From: Cognataquiflexum aquatile
Lineage (GTDB): Bacteria; Bacteroidota; Bacteroidia; Cytophagales; Cyclobacteriaceae
Assembly: GCF_003316845.1 (NCBI RefSeq)
Contig: NZ_QMIK01000002.1
Coordinates: 248,001 to 312,000 of the forward strand
Reading direction: 5' to 3'
Length of the DNA stretch: 64,000 nt
Part shown: piece by piece, positions 17,761 through 26,506 of the stretch
Numbering within the stretch: position 1 is the first letter of the stretch
How the letters are laid out: the number at the start of each line of letters is the position of its first letter
The notes under the pieces: generated by a model
The model's input: only the letters and a program-made list of their open reading frames with translations
What the model was told of the DNA's origin: nothing
The model's database searches: none
Position numbers and translations under genes: made by a program

Positions 17761-18936
17761 TTACCGCAATAACTCAAACACCCCCGCAACTCCCTGACCG
17801 CCGCCGACGCAGGCTGTGACAAGCCCGTACTTTTTGTTTTGTCTGCGGAGTTCGTGAAAAAGCTGCACGGAAAGTTTGGCTCCGGTACATCCTAGCGGGT
17901 GGCCGAGTGCGACTGCACCTCCATTGACATTGACTTTGCTGATGTCCATATCAAGCGATTTGATCACTGCCAAACCCTGTGCAGCAAAAGCCTCATTCAA
18001 TTCGATCAGGTCAATTTTATCCAGGGTCAATCCGGCTTGTTTCAGGGCTTTTGGCACAGCTTCTTTTGGACCGATGCCCATGATCCTAGGATCCACGCCT
18101 GCTACAGCGTAAGACATCATCCTTGCGATCGGTTCTAGGTTAAGTTCCTTAACCATACGCTCAGACATCACGACCACGAATGCGGCCCCGTCAGAGGTTT
18201 GGGAGGAATTTCCTGCTGTCACCTGTCCGTTCATTTTGAAGGCCGGCTTGAGGTTAGCAAGGACTTCAGAAGTCGTTCCTGCCCTTGGCCCTTCGTCTGT
18301 GTCAACGATGGTTTTTCTGATTTTCCTTTTCCCTTTTTCATCGAGATAAGTTTCTTCCACTTCTACCGGGACGATCTGCTCTTTGAATTTGCCGGCGGCG
18401 ATGGCTGCCAAAGCTTTGGTATGGGAATTTGCAGAAAATTCATCTGCCTGTTCACGGGTGATTTCATAATCCTTGGCGAGTTCTTCAGCTGTCAAACCCA
18501 TGCTCAGGTAATATTCCGGAGTCTGGGAGGCGATTTTCCAGTTGAGGACAGTCTTATATCCCATCATCGGGAGCATGGACATGGACTCTGTGCCACCTGC
18601 AATAATGCAATCGGCCATTCCTGCTTTGATTTTTCCTACTGCAAGCGCGATGGCCTCCAATCCCGAACCGCAGTATCTGTTGATGATAAAACCCGGGTTG
18701 TCGATACCGAGTGCCAAAAGGGAAATCATCCTTCCCATCTGCATGCCCTGTTCGGCTTCCGGGATGGCATTGCCCACAATCAGGTCATCGACCATTTTGT
18801 TTTCCAATCCGGGCGTGTTGGCCACAAGGTGCTTGATGACATCTGAGGCCAAATCGTCAGGCCGGTAGAATCTGAAGCCGCCTTTTTTGGCTTTTCCTAC
18901 CGCCGATCTGTATCCGTTTACTATATATGCTTCCAT
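17761..18936 (-). CDS. fadA: Acetyl-CoA C-acyltransferase (3-ketoacyl-CoA thiolase)
   Basis: 391-aa thiolase for the last step of beta-oxidation, releasing acetyl-CoA. The acylated C89 is in NRYCGSGLEA, H346 is in GHPLGCTGAK, and C376 is in CVGGGQG. The substrate-loop MSMLP and the length match FadA/FadI-type degradative thiolases. It lies between fadN and fadE in the same direction, each gap holding a four-helix-bundle gene. Biosynthetic acetoacetyl-CoA thiolase is less likely given the neighbours. Confidence 0.92.
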   Translation of the reverse strand: MEAYIVNGYRSAVGKAKKGGFRFYRPDDLASDVIKHLVANTPGLENKMVDDLIVGNAIPEAEQGMQMGRMISLLALGIDNPGFIINRYCGSGLEAIALAVGKIKAGMADCIIAGGTESMSMLPMMGYKTVLNWKIASQTPEYYLSMGLTAEELAKDYEITREQADEFSANSHTKALAAIAAGKFKEQIVPVEVEETYLDEKGKRKIRKTIVDTDEGPRAGTTSEVLANLKPAFKMNGQVTAGNSSQTSDGAAFVVVMSERMVKELNLEPIARMMSYAVAGVDPRIMGIGPKEAVPKALKQAGLTLDKIDLIELNEAFAAQGLAVIKSLDMDISKVNVNGGAVALGHPLGCTGAKLSVQLFHELRRQNKKYGLVTACVGGGQGVAGVFELLR

Positions 18937-19052
18937 GTTTCTTTCTAGATTGAGGTTTATTATTAATTTGATGTTTGTTCAGGTATTTAAGTTAAGATGC
19001 GAGAACCGAGATGCGAGAGATTAGACTCCGGGCAAATGATGATTGGAGGTCT

Positions 19053-19424
19053 TTAATAAGGATTTGATTCTACTGTAGATTTGAAACCAATAATCATTTT
19101 TTGAATCTCATCGATATCGGAATCTAAATCTTTGAAAGCATCATTATTTAAAATCCCAACTCTGTTGGCGATAATCGCTTGCGTCTCCAGTTCGAAACTT
19201 TCACCAAGGCTAATATCTAAAGAATTTGAAAAGGACTTAGAGGTGTTTTTTGCTGTACCCTCTGCAATATTTGAAGGGACAGAAACACTCGATCTTCTCA
19301 TTTGTGAAGTGATTCCGAACTTTTCTTCAGAAGGAAATGATTGGCTTATTTCATAAACCTTAACTGCCAAATCCACTGATTTTTGCCAAACTTTCAGATT
19401 TTTAAAATTGTGCTTCAACTTCAT
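19053..19424 (-). CDS. S23-type four-helix-bundle protein (second copy)
   Basis: 123-aa paralogue of the gene at 17329-17682. Shared blocks include LKVWQKSVDLAVKVYE, FGITSQMRRSSVSVPSNIAEG and ELETQ, while the region after residue 65 has diverged. It sits between fadN and fadA. Simple sequence with GCGAGA and TCTCGCTTCTCG words lies on its two sides (about 18995-19020 and 19450-19490). It has no evident role in fatty-acid oxidation, so it looks like an insert in the operon. Confidence 0.85.
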   Translation of the reverse strand: MKLKHNFKNLKVWQKSVDLAVKVYEISQSFPSEEKFGITSQMRRSSVSVPSNIAEGTAKNTSKSFSNSLDISLGESFELETQAIIANRVGILNNDAFKDLDSDIDEIQKMIIGFKSTVESNPY

Positions 19425-19483
19425 CTTTTCTTAAATTAGGTTTTTGATTTTTATCTCGCCTCTCGTTTCTCGCTTCTCGTCTC

Positions 19484-21889
19484 TCAGTTTCTCAGCGGTT
19501 TACCTTTAAACAAGATGCTGTGTATCCTTTCCAGGGTTTTTTTCTCCCCTGTCAAGCTCAAGAATGCTTCGCGCTCAAGATCGAGTAAGTACTGTTCGCT
19601 GACTTCGGTCGCGGATGACAGATCGCCTCCTGACATGACCCAACCCAATTTCCTTGCGATTTTGGCATCATGTTGGGAAATGTAATTGCCGTAGACCATA
19701 CCGGTGATACCCGCTTCGAAAAGTGCCAGGGAGGTTTTTCCCAGGACCTTGATATTGGTTTGCTGCACAGGTTGGATGTATCCGGCTTCATATAAAGCCA
19801 AAACTTTAGCCTTGGCATCGGCGAGCTGACGCTTGCGGTTGATGGTGATCGCATCCTTCACCTGCAGGTATCCCAATCCTCTTGCCTCAGCAGCCGAAGT
19901 GGATACTTTGGCAGTGGCGATATTCATGAAATATTCCTGTAGCCTGTTGAGCTCCACATCACCTGCTTTGGATTCATTGGAAAAACGCAAAGTCATCTCT
20001 TTGGTACCTCCGCCCGCAGGAATCAATCCCACTCCAAATTCCACCAAACCCATATACAATTCTGCATGGGCTTGTACGGCATCTGCATGAAGCGAAAGTT
20101 CACAACCTCCTCCAAGGGCCATATTATGGGGTGCAACAACTACCGGAACGGAAGAATACCGTGCACGCATCATGGTGTTTTGAAATCCGGCAATCATCAA
20201 GTTGATTTCGTCAAACTCCTGATCTCCGGCAAACATGAACAACATGGCAAGGTTAGCTCCTGCGGAGAAGTTACCTCCTTCATTTCCGATGACAAGGCCT
20301 TTATATGATTTTTCGGCCATATTGATTGCGGTATTGATTCCCTCGATCACTTCCTGACCGATAGAGTTCATCTTGGTATGAAATTCCAAACCGATGACAT
20401 CATCCCCCAAATCATAGACGGTCGTACCGGCATTGCCCCAAAGTTTTTTGTTGGCTGCCTTGAGTGTGTCAAGGATGATAAAATCTTCCACGCCAGGTAT
20501 TGGCAAATAGGATTTAGAAGGAATGTCGTAGTATCTACGCTGTCCGCCTTCCACTTTATAGAAAGATGCATGTCCTGCAGCAAGCATTTCATGAACCCAA
20601 GCAGCGGCTTTTTCTCCTGCAGCTTCCATCTTCTCTACCGTATCTTTGACGCCAAGGATGTCCCATGTCTCGAAAGGACCCAATTCCCAACCAAATCCTG
20701 CTGAAACAGCTTGGTCAATTCTGTATAGTTCGTCGGAGATTTCAGGGATCCGGTGGGAGCAATATTTGAAGAGATCATAAAAAGATGCCCTATAAAATTC
20801 ACCCGCCCGGTCATCGAAGTTCACCAAGAATTTGATTCTCTTCTTCAGGTCATCGATTTCCTTTGAAGCCTCCAAGGCTTTGAATTTTGGTTTTTCAGTG
20901 TCTTTGTATTCAAAAGTCTTCAGATCAAGTTCTTTCAGTTCTTTGGTCCCGTCCTTGTGGCGGATCATTTTGAAATATCCCTGACCGGTTTTGTCTCCCA
21001 ACCATTTGTTGTCATAAAGTACTTTGACAATATTTGGGAGAAGAAATTTGTCTCTTGATTCATCGTGGGTCAATGTCTTGTAAAGGTTATTGGAGACATT
21101 GACAGTGGTATCCAAACCGACCACATCCATGGTCCTGAAGGTCGCTGATTTTGCCCGACCGATGATTGGTCCTGTAAGTTTGTCTACCTCAGATACACTA
21201 AGACCCATTTTCTCAATAGCATGCATCCCTGAAATGATGGCATAAACCCCGATCCTGTTGGCGATGAATGCGGGAGTGTCTTTACAAAAAACAGTTTCTT
21301 TGCCTAAAAACCTATCCCCAAAATCCATGAGGAAGTCGATGACTTCGGGATTTGTCTTTGGACCGGGAATAATTTCGAGTAACCTGAGGTATCTTGGTGG
21401 GTTGAAAAAGTGGGTTCCGGCAAAGTTGACCTGAAAGTCTTCTGACCTGCCTTCACTCATCAAGTGCATCGGAATACCCGAAGTATTGGAAGTGATCAAA
21501 GTTCCAGGTTTCCTGTGTTTCTCTACTTTCTCAAAAAGTGATTGCTTGATGTCCAACCTTTCGACGACGACTTCCATTACCCAATCGTAATCTTTGATTT
21601 TTGGCAAATCATCATCAAAATTTCCTGTGGTAATCCTCGCGATCGAAGTAGCGTCATACAATGATGCAGGCTTTGCCTTTAAGGTATTGTCAAGCGCTGT
21701 ATTCACAATCCGGTTCCTGACGGATTTATCACTAACGGTCAGGCCCTTTTTCTTTTCATCCTCATTAGGCTCGTTGGGGACAATATCAAGAAGCAAAACC
21801 TGCACGCCAATATTGGCAAAATGGCAGGCAATCCTTGACCCCATCACTCCTGAACCTAAAATGGCTACTTTCTTAATGGTTCTTTTCAT
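19484..21889 (-). CDS. fadN: 3-hydroxyacyl-CoA dehydrogenase / enoyl-CoA hydratase (FadN type)
   Basis: 801-aa bifunctional beta-oxidation enzyme. The NAD-binding dehydrogenase domain is N-terminal (LGSGVMG at 11-17, later the AGTHFFNPPRYLRLLE and FCKDTPAFIANRIG segments), and the hydratase/crotonase domain is C-terminal (NEGGNFSAGANL, MALGGGCELSLHADAV, GLIPAGGGTKEM). This order is the reverse of E. coli FadB and matches Bacillus FadN. The MarR-family gene ends 14 nt upstream of its start, so marR and fadN are probably cotranscribed, with fadA and fadE downstream. Confidence 0.92.
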   Translation of the reverse strand: MKRTIKKVAILGSGVMGSRIACHFANIGVQVLLLDIVPNEPNEDEKKKGLTVSDKSVRNRIVNTALDNTLKAKPASLYDATSIARITTGNFDDDLPKIKDYDWVMEVVVERLDIKQSLFEKVEKHRKPGTLITSNTSGIPMHLMSEGRSEDFQVNFAGTHFFNPPRYLRLLEIIPGPKTNPEVIDFLMDFGDRFLGKETVFCKDTPAFIANRIGVYAIISGMHAIEKMGLSVSEVDKLTGPIIGRAKSATFRTMDVVGLDTTVNVSNNLYKTLTHDESRDKFLLPNIVKVLYDNKWLGDKTGQGYFKMIRHKDGTKELKELDLKTFEYKDTEKPKFKALEASKEIDDLKKRIKFLVNFDDRAGEFYRASFYDLFKYCSHRIPEISDELYRIDQAVSAGFGWELGPFETWDILGVKDTVEKMEAAGEKAAAWVHEMLAAGHASFYKVEGGQRRYYDIPSKSYLPIPGVEDFIILDTLKAANKKLWGNAGTTVYDLGDDVIGLEFHTKMNSIGQEVIEGINTAINMAEKSYKGLVIGNEGGNFSAGANLAMLFMFAGDQEFDEINLMIAGFQNTMMRARYSSVPVVVAPHNMALGGGCELSLHADAVQAHAELYMGLVEFGVGLIPAGGGTKEMTLRFSNESKAGDVELNRLQEYFMNIATAKVSTSAAEARGLGYLQVKDAITINRKRQLADAKAKVLALYEAGYIQPVQQTNIKVLGKTSLALFEAGITGMVYGNYISQHDAKIARKLGWVMSGGDLSSATEVSEQYLLDLEREAFLSLTGEKKTLERIHSILFKGKPLRN

Positions 21890-21903
21890 AAAATGTGTTG
21901 GTT

Positions 21904-22380
21904 TTAAATTTCATACAACTGACTGTTGTACTCATTGGGGTTTATAGTTTCTGTTTGTAAATTATCTATCACATGGTTGATCTTTTGGAAAACGGCAAAA
22001 AAGGTCTCCAATTCTTCGCTACTGACCACTTCTCTTACCTGCTCGTTGAATTCCATGATCGTCTGTACGGAGATTTCCTTTTTCCTCTTTCCTTCCGGGG
22101 TCAGAAAAATCCTCACCGATCTCTTGTCAATGGGATCGGGTTTTTTGTAAATCAGCCCTTTCTCTTCCATACTCTTTAGCATGCGGGTAAGGCTTCGGGC
22201 CTCCAACCCCATTAGCGGGGCGATTTTGGTAGCAGGTGTTCCTTCCTTTGAGTTGATATTGATCAATACAAATCCGATGGCGGTCGTGAAATCTTCCTGA
22301 GCTGCTTTTTGATTGTACATCCTGGAAATCGCATGCCAGGCACTCTTGATATGATAGTCAACTGTCTCTTCGCGCTTCAT
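21904..22380 (-). CDS. MarR-family regulator of the fad operon
   Basis: 158-aa transcription factor with the MarR winged-helix fold. The recognition helix region is around APLMGLEARSLTRMLKSMEEKGLI, with the wing at PIDKRSVRIFLTPEGKRK. It is the first gene of the operon, and it most likely represses its own operon and responds to acyl-CoA or fatty acids. Two perfect 14-bp palindromes and a 20-bp imperfect one lie within 80 nt upstream of its start, consistent with autoregulation. The effector is inferred from the neighbours and not shown by the sequence. Confidence 0.88.
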   Translation of the reverse strand: MKREETVDYHIKSAWHAISRMYNQKAAQEDFTTAIGFVLININSKEGTPATKIAPLMGLEARSLTRMLKSMEEKGLIYKKPDPIDKRSVRIFLTPEGKRKKEISVQTIMEFNEQVREVVSSEELETFFAVFQKINHVIDNLQTETINPNEYNSQLYEI

Positions 22381-22400
22381 AGGTGTATTTTAGTACGCCT
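22381..22400. promoter_or_regulatory. Imperfect palindrome abutting marR start
   Basis: AGGTGTATTTTAGTACGCCT has outer 7-nt arms that pair with one mismatch and lies directly upstream of the marR start codon. It could be a further regulator site or part of the leader. Confidence 0.3.
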
Positions 22401-22417
22401 AATGTAATAAAAATATT

Positions 22418-22431
22418 GTATGCATGCATAC
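22418..22431. promoter_or_regulatory. Probable MarR operator 1
   Basis: Perfect 14-bp palindrome GTATGCATGCATAC, centred 29 bp from the next palindrome, between the marR start and the terminator of the ligase gene. Paired palindromes on nearly the same DNA face suit binding of two MarR dimers. Confidence 0.7.
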
Positions 22432-22446
22432 TAAATTGAAAAAAAG

Positions 22447-22460
22447 TTATGCATGCATAA
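22447..22460. promoter_or_regulatory. Probable MarR operator 2
   Basis: Perfect 14-bp palindrome TTATGCATGCATAA with the same TATGCATGCATA core as operator 1. I did not notice a further copy of this core elsewhere in the window. Confidence 0.7.
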
Positions 22461-22490
22461 GAAATTAAGTTTAGGGTTTGGGTAAATAAA

Positions 22491-22528
22491 AAAAACTATA
22501 TTCTGAATATTTACAGAATATAGTTTTT
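22491..22528 (-). terminator. Terminator of the acyl-CoA ligase gene
   Basis: A perfect 15-bp stem (AAAAACTATATTCTG, 8-nt loop, CAGAATATAGTTTTT) followed on the minus strand by a T run. It lies about 65 nt after the ligase stop and insulates it from the marR-fad operon; the symmetric A/T flanks could let it work in both directions. Confidence 0.85.
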
Positions 22529-22591
22529 AATTATGGTTTGGACGGTAAAATTGAGATTATCCCAAAATAAGATTCTTATTTGAATTTATTG

Positions 22592-24349
22592 TTAAGCGTA
22601 TAGGGATTCGATTTCTTTGGCAAATTTTTGGTGGATAATTTTCCTTTTCAGTTTCATTGTCGGAGTTAATTCACCTGATTCCACTGTCCACTGTTGGGTC
22701 AGAATCTTGAATCTTTTGACCTGCTCCCATTTGCCAAAGTACTTGTTGAGATTATCAATTTCCTTTTGGAACTTATCAAGTATCTCGGGCTTTTGGAGCA
22801 TTTCGGCATCTGTGGTATAAGGAATGTCTTTATGTCGGCACCAATCCTGTAACCCCATGATACTTGGTACGATCAAAGCCGCCGGGTAATTTTTATTTTC
22901 TCCAACTACCAAAACCTGTTCGATCAAAGAAGATTCTTTGAACTTGTTTTCCATAGGCTGTGGTGCTATGTATTTGCCACCAGAAGTCTTGAACATCTCT
23001 TTTTTACGGTCAGTAATTTTGAGATAATGACCTTCATGAAGCTCTCCAATATCTCCTGTGTGGAACCATCCGTCAGGTTCCAATACCTCAGCTGTCAAGT
23101 CAGGCTGTTTATAATAGCCTTGCATCACATTGGGGCCTTTTACCAAAATTTCTCCATCAGCAGCAATTTTGACTTCAACGTCCCGGACTATCTTCCCTAC
23201 CATGCCAATCCGAATATCCTGAAGGTTACAAATTGAAGCAGAAACGACCGGGGAAGTTTCGGTAAGTCCATATCCTTCGTTGACAGGAATACCGGCACTC
23301 CAAAACACCCTTGCCAATCTTGGTTGCAGGGCAGATGCACCGGAATTGATTTGCATCACATTGCCTCCCAAAGCTTCACGCCATTTACTGAATATGATCT
23401 TATTCGCAAGTTTTAATTGGAAATTATACCATGAACCTTGGTTTTTATTAGGTTCATATTTTAGCCCAAGATTCAAAGCCCAAAAGAAAAGAGATTTCTT
23501 TACGCCTGTAAGTTCATAACCTTTGGAAACGATTTTGTCATAGACTTTTTCCAGAAGCCTTGGAACAGTGTTGAAAATATGCGGCTGTACTTCTTTGAGG
23601 TTTTCACCGATTGCTTCCATGCTTTCTGCATAGTAAATGGATACTCCCATAAACATAAAGCAAAATGAACCTGTGCGTTCATAAATATGGCAAAGCGGGA
23701 GAAAGCTTAATGCTTTGGCTTCTCCTCTGGGGATAATCATCCGATCTTCAATGGCATAAAGGTTACTGATGACATTGGAGTGTGTCAGCATGACTCCTTT
23801 TGGTCTTCCGGTTGTGCCGGATGTATAAATAATTGTAAAAAGGTCGCTATACTTCACTGCTTCCTTCATGGCATCAAGATCCGCCAGGTTTCCACCTTCG
23901 CCTCTTGCCATAAAATCTTCCCAATTTTCGCAACCCTTAATTTTATCAAAAGACACAATTTGGATATCCATATCTTTGGATCCTTCGACTGCTTTTTCAA
24001 AGATTTCCTGACTGCCTACAAAAACCTTCTTGACATCCGCATGATGAAAAATGTAATTGTAATCATCAGCAGATATGGTCGGGTACATGGGAACAGAAAC
24101 AGCACCGATTTGCTGTAATGCTAGATCGATAAAATTCCACTCTGGTCTATTGTCAGAAATAATGGCGACTTTGTCGTCTTTCGCAATTCCAGTCTTCAGA
24201 AACGCCAGACTGAGGTTATCTACAATTTTTTTTAAATCCCTGCTTGAATAAGTTTTCCAAGAACCATTGACTTTTTGCGCTAAGGCAACCGGCTTGTCAT
24301 ATGTTGCAATTTGGAAATTGATCAGGTCGAAGAGTCTGTTGATTTGCAT
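22592..24349 (-). CDS. Long-chain fatty acid-CoA ligase
   Basis: 585-aa AMP-forming acyl-CoA synthetase that activates fatty acids for oxidation or lipid synthesis. The AMP-binding motif YTSGTTGRPKG is at 175-185, followed by GYGLTETSPV, GWFHTGDIGE and a C-terminal domain with DRKKEMFKTSGGKYI. The length and pattern match the FadD15/FAA-like group. It has its own terminator and lacks the TGCATGCA palindromes upstream, so it may be controlled apart from the fad operon. The gene borders the putative oriC. Confidence 0.92.
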   Translation of the reverse strand: MQINRLFDLINFQIATYDKPVALAQKVNGSWKTYSSRDLKKIVDNLSLAFLKTGIAKDDKVAIISDNRPEWNFIDLALQQIGAVSVPMYPTISADDYNYIFHHADVKKVFVGSQEIFEKAVEGSKDMDIQIVSFDKIKGCENWEDFMARGEGGNLADLDAMKEAVKYSDLFTIIYTSGTTGRPKGVMLTHSNVISNLYAIEDRMIIPRGEAKALSFLPLCHIYERTGSFCFMFMGVSIYYAESMEAIGENLKEVQPHIFNTVPRLLEKVYDKIVSKGYELTGVKKSLFFWALNLGLKYEPNKNQGSWYNFQLKLANKIIFSKWREALGGNVMQINSGASALQPRLARVFWSAGIPVNEGYGLTETSPVVSASICNLQDIRIGMVGKIVRDVEVKIAADGEILVKGPNVMQGYYKQPDLTAEVLEPDGWFHTGDIGELHEGHYLKITDRKKEMFKTSGGKYIAPQPMENKFKESSLIEQVLVVGENKNYPAALIVPSIMGLQDWCRHKDIPYTTDAEMLQKPEILDKFQKEIDNLNKYFGKWEQVKRFKILTQQWTVESGELTPTMKLKRKIIHQKFAKEIESLYA

Positions 24350-24820
24350 GATTATATTGGGTTAGGAAGGTTGTTGAAATTAGATAAAACCTTTCAGTAA
24401 ACCAAAAAACAGATGTTTATCTATTTTCCACAGCTTTATATATTTAATATATTATTTAATTAAATAAAACTACTGTTGTTATTAAGGTGTGGATTTGTGG
24501 ATAATCTTTCTGCTTTAAGTAATCAACATATTGAATTCTAGTTGTCATATTGTTCTCCACTTTTAATCCACACAGATTTATTTATTAAATGCTTGGATTT
24601 CAGTGATATTTTTTAAAAAGTATGTTTAATGTGGGAAAATGAAAAAACATAAATGTGGGTTGGTTGCTGTGTTCGTATTTGTGAATAACTGTGGATGGTT
24701 CAGTACTTATCCTTTTACTTCTTTTTATTTCTGGCTGAAGGTATCTTGCCTATGGATAAGTGTAATGTTATACTCATGTTATGAGAAGTTATGCACAGAT
24801 AATAATCCTGTTATCTACAT
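24350..24820. other. oriC: Probable chromosomal replication origin (oriC)
   Basis: A 471-nt gene-free gap. It contains three exact matches to the DnaA box TTATnCACA/TGTGnATAA: TGTGGATAA at 24496-24504, TGTGAATAA at 24680-24688 and TTATGCACA at 24789-24797. One-mismatch boxes are at 24424-24432 (TTTTCCACA), 24564-24572 (TAATCCACA), 24751-24759 (TATGGATAA) and 24811-24819 (TTATCTACA). A run of nearly pure A/T at about 24435-24475 would serve as the unwinding element. mnmG (gidA), often an oriC neighbour, lies 2.6 kb away and two parS sites 4.5 kb away. Confidence 0.75.
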
Positions 24821-26506
24821 TTATTGAGGCAATTTTTCTTGTTTTTTCGTTGGTGTAGGCTGTTTATTTGCTTCTATCGTGACTTCTAAAGACCAACCTC
24901 CGCGTATTATAGTGTCTCTAGGGTTTTCATTTTCACTGTTTTCTAGGTAATATATTGGTTCGGCTTGTCTGTTTTGGACCATATTAGAAGTGTCCCATGA
25001 CCCGTTTTGATTGATGTCTAAGATTGCTCTTATGGTATAGGTACCTGGTTCTATGTTTTGAAAAACCGCAGTATTTGATTTGGTAAGGTATTGTTCAGCG
25101 ATGATTTCCTCTTTTTTGTCTTGGATCTGGACTATAATCGGAAGAATGTCTGTGTTGACTATAACTTTTATTTCTTCTGCTAATGTTTCTTTATCCAGTC
25201 TTTTGAATGAAGTTTCAATTTTCTTTTCGTTGTATTCGCCTTCAATGTCTTTAAATGTAGAATCCATCGCCTGAAAATTATATATTTCCTTCTTCAGGGA
25301 ATCCGGTACCGTTATGTTTAAGCTCAATAAAGTTCTGTCTGCACTGTCTTTGAATGAGAGCATTTCCGGTTTTATAAAAATGAATGATGCACTATCATAT
25401 TCGATAAACAATGAATCGTAATTAACTTCAGACAAAGGTTTGTTGAATTTGATCTCTGCCTGAATAGTGGAAATAAAGTTTTTTCGACCGTTCAGTGTTG
25501 GTTCAAGTTTCTCATTTTTTCTTTCTGAGTTTTCAAATTTGCTATATATTAAAGTATCTAATTTGAATCCTACAGAGTCTGTTAAGGCTATTTTTACGGG
25601 GATGCTGTCATTTCTTAAGGTAGTGTGGTATAGTCTGATGGTCTTTTCATTTTGTCTGTAAAAAAGGGTCTTATTCAAGTCCTCGTGTTCTACCTTTACT
25701 TTTACAGGAAATTTACTGATGACGATGTCATAGCTTGTGCCTGATACTCCTGTTCTGTTTATCTTGAATTCTGAAAGATCGGCTTTAGAAAGGAAAAATT
25801 GAGCATCTGTGATGTTTCCGGAGATTTCGATGGAATCAGATAAAAAACCATATGCCTCCTGTTTTTCTTCTGCTTTGAGCGAATTGTTTTGGTCATGCCA
25901 GGCGTAAGCTTTGTAAGTACCTGCTTTGATGTTGTTGAGCTTGAAGTTCCCTGTTGAATCTGTTTGACCGATGTAATAGGGTGATCCGGTCAAGACATCT
26001 GTTGTGTCTTCTGTGGTATATAATCCCACGAGAACATCTGTTATATTTTTATCCCGTTGTGGTAGTATAAAAGAAACTTTTCCTGAAACTGTCAAACTAT
26101 CTATTTTTGGGCCTGTTGAAAACACCAGTTGGAGGTTTTCAGGTATATTGTTTTCAGTGATGTCCTTGATTGATTTTTGGAAGTTGAAGACATAGGTTGT
26201 GCTGTCCTCCAGGTCTTGGTTTAGTTTGATGGTAACCCGGTTTTTGTTTGTAGTTACCTCCATTTCATCTTTATTGATCCTTGGAGTAATGATAATTTGT
26301 TTGTTGGGTGTTTCGGTTTTGATGTATTCATCAAACTCCAACTCAATTGTTGTAGGCTTTACATTAAGTGATTCATTGGAAGGATTAATGGATAATAGTT
26401 TTGGTGGTTCTTCATCTTTTGGTCCACCTAACGGCGAGCTTTGTTTTGCACACGATATAAGTAGGATAATTATAATGAGTCCAAATATTTGATTAATATA
26501 TTTCAT
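24821..26506 (-). CDS. Ig-like-domain (Big_5 type) lipoprotein
   Basis: 561-aa surface or periplasmic lipoprotein with a signal ending LLISC19. The first ~115 residues, from PPKLLSINPSNESLNVKPTTIELEF to the DSTTYVFNF strand, look like a bacterial Ig-like (Big_5) domain. A carboxypeptidase-regulatory-like segment follows (GQTDSTGNFKLNNIKAGTYKAYAWHD), and a second similar one is near the C-terminus (EPGTYTIRAILDINQNGSWD). The family is common in Bacteroidota and has no assigned function. Its start overlaps the stop of the methyltransferase gene (ATGA), so it belongs to the mnmG operon. Confidence 0.8.
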   Translation of the reverse strand: MKYINQIFGLIIIILLISCAKQSSPLGGPKDEEPPKLLSINPSNESLNVKPTTIELEFDEYIKTETPNKQIIITPRINKDEMEVTTNKNRVTIKLNQDLEDSTTYVFNFQKSIKDITENNIPENLQLVFSTGPKIDSLTVSGKVSFILPQRDKNITDVLVGLYTTEDTTDVLTGSPYYIGQTDSTGNFKLNNIKAGTYKAYAWHDQNNSLKAEEKQEAYGFLSDSIEISGNITDAQFFLSKADLSEFKINRTGVSGTSYDIVISKFPVKVKVEHEDLNKTLFYRQNEKTIRLYHTTLRNDSIPVKIALTDSVGFKLDTLIYSKFENSERKNEKLEPTLNGRKNFISTIQAEIKFNKPLSEVNYDSLFIEYDSASFIFIKPEMLSFKDSADRTLLSLNITVPDSLKKEIYNFQAMDSTFKDIEGEYNEKKIETSFKRLDKETLAEEIKVIVNTDILPIIVQIQDKKEEIIAEQYLTKSNTAVFQNIEPGTYTIRAILDINQNGSWDTSNMVQNRQAEPIYYLENSENENPRDTIIRGGWSLEVTIEANKQPTPTKKQEKLPQ

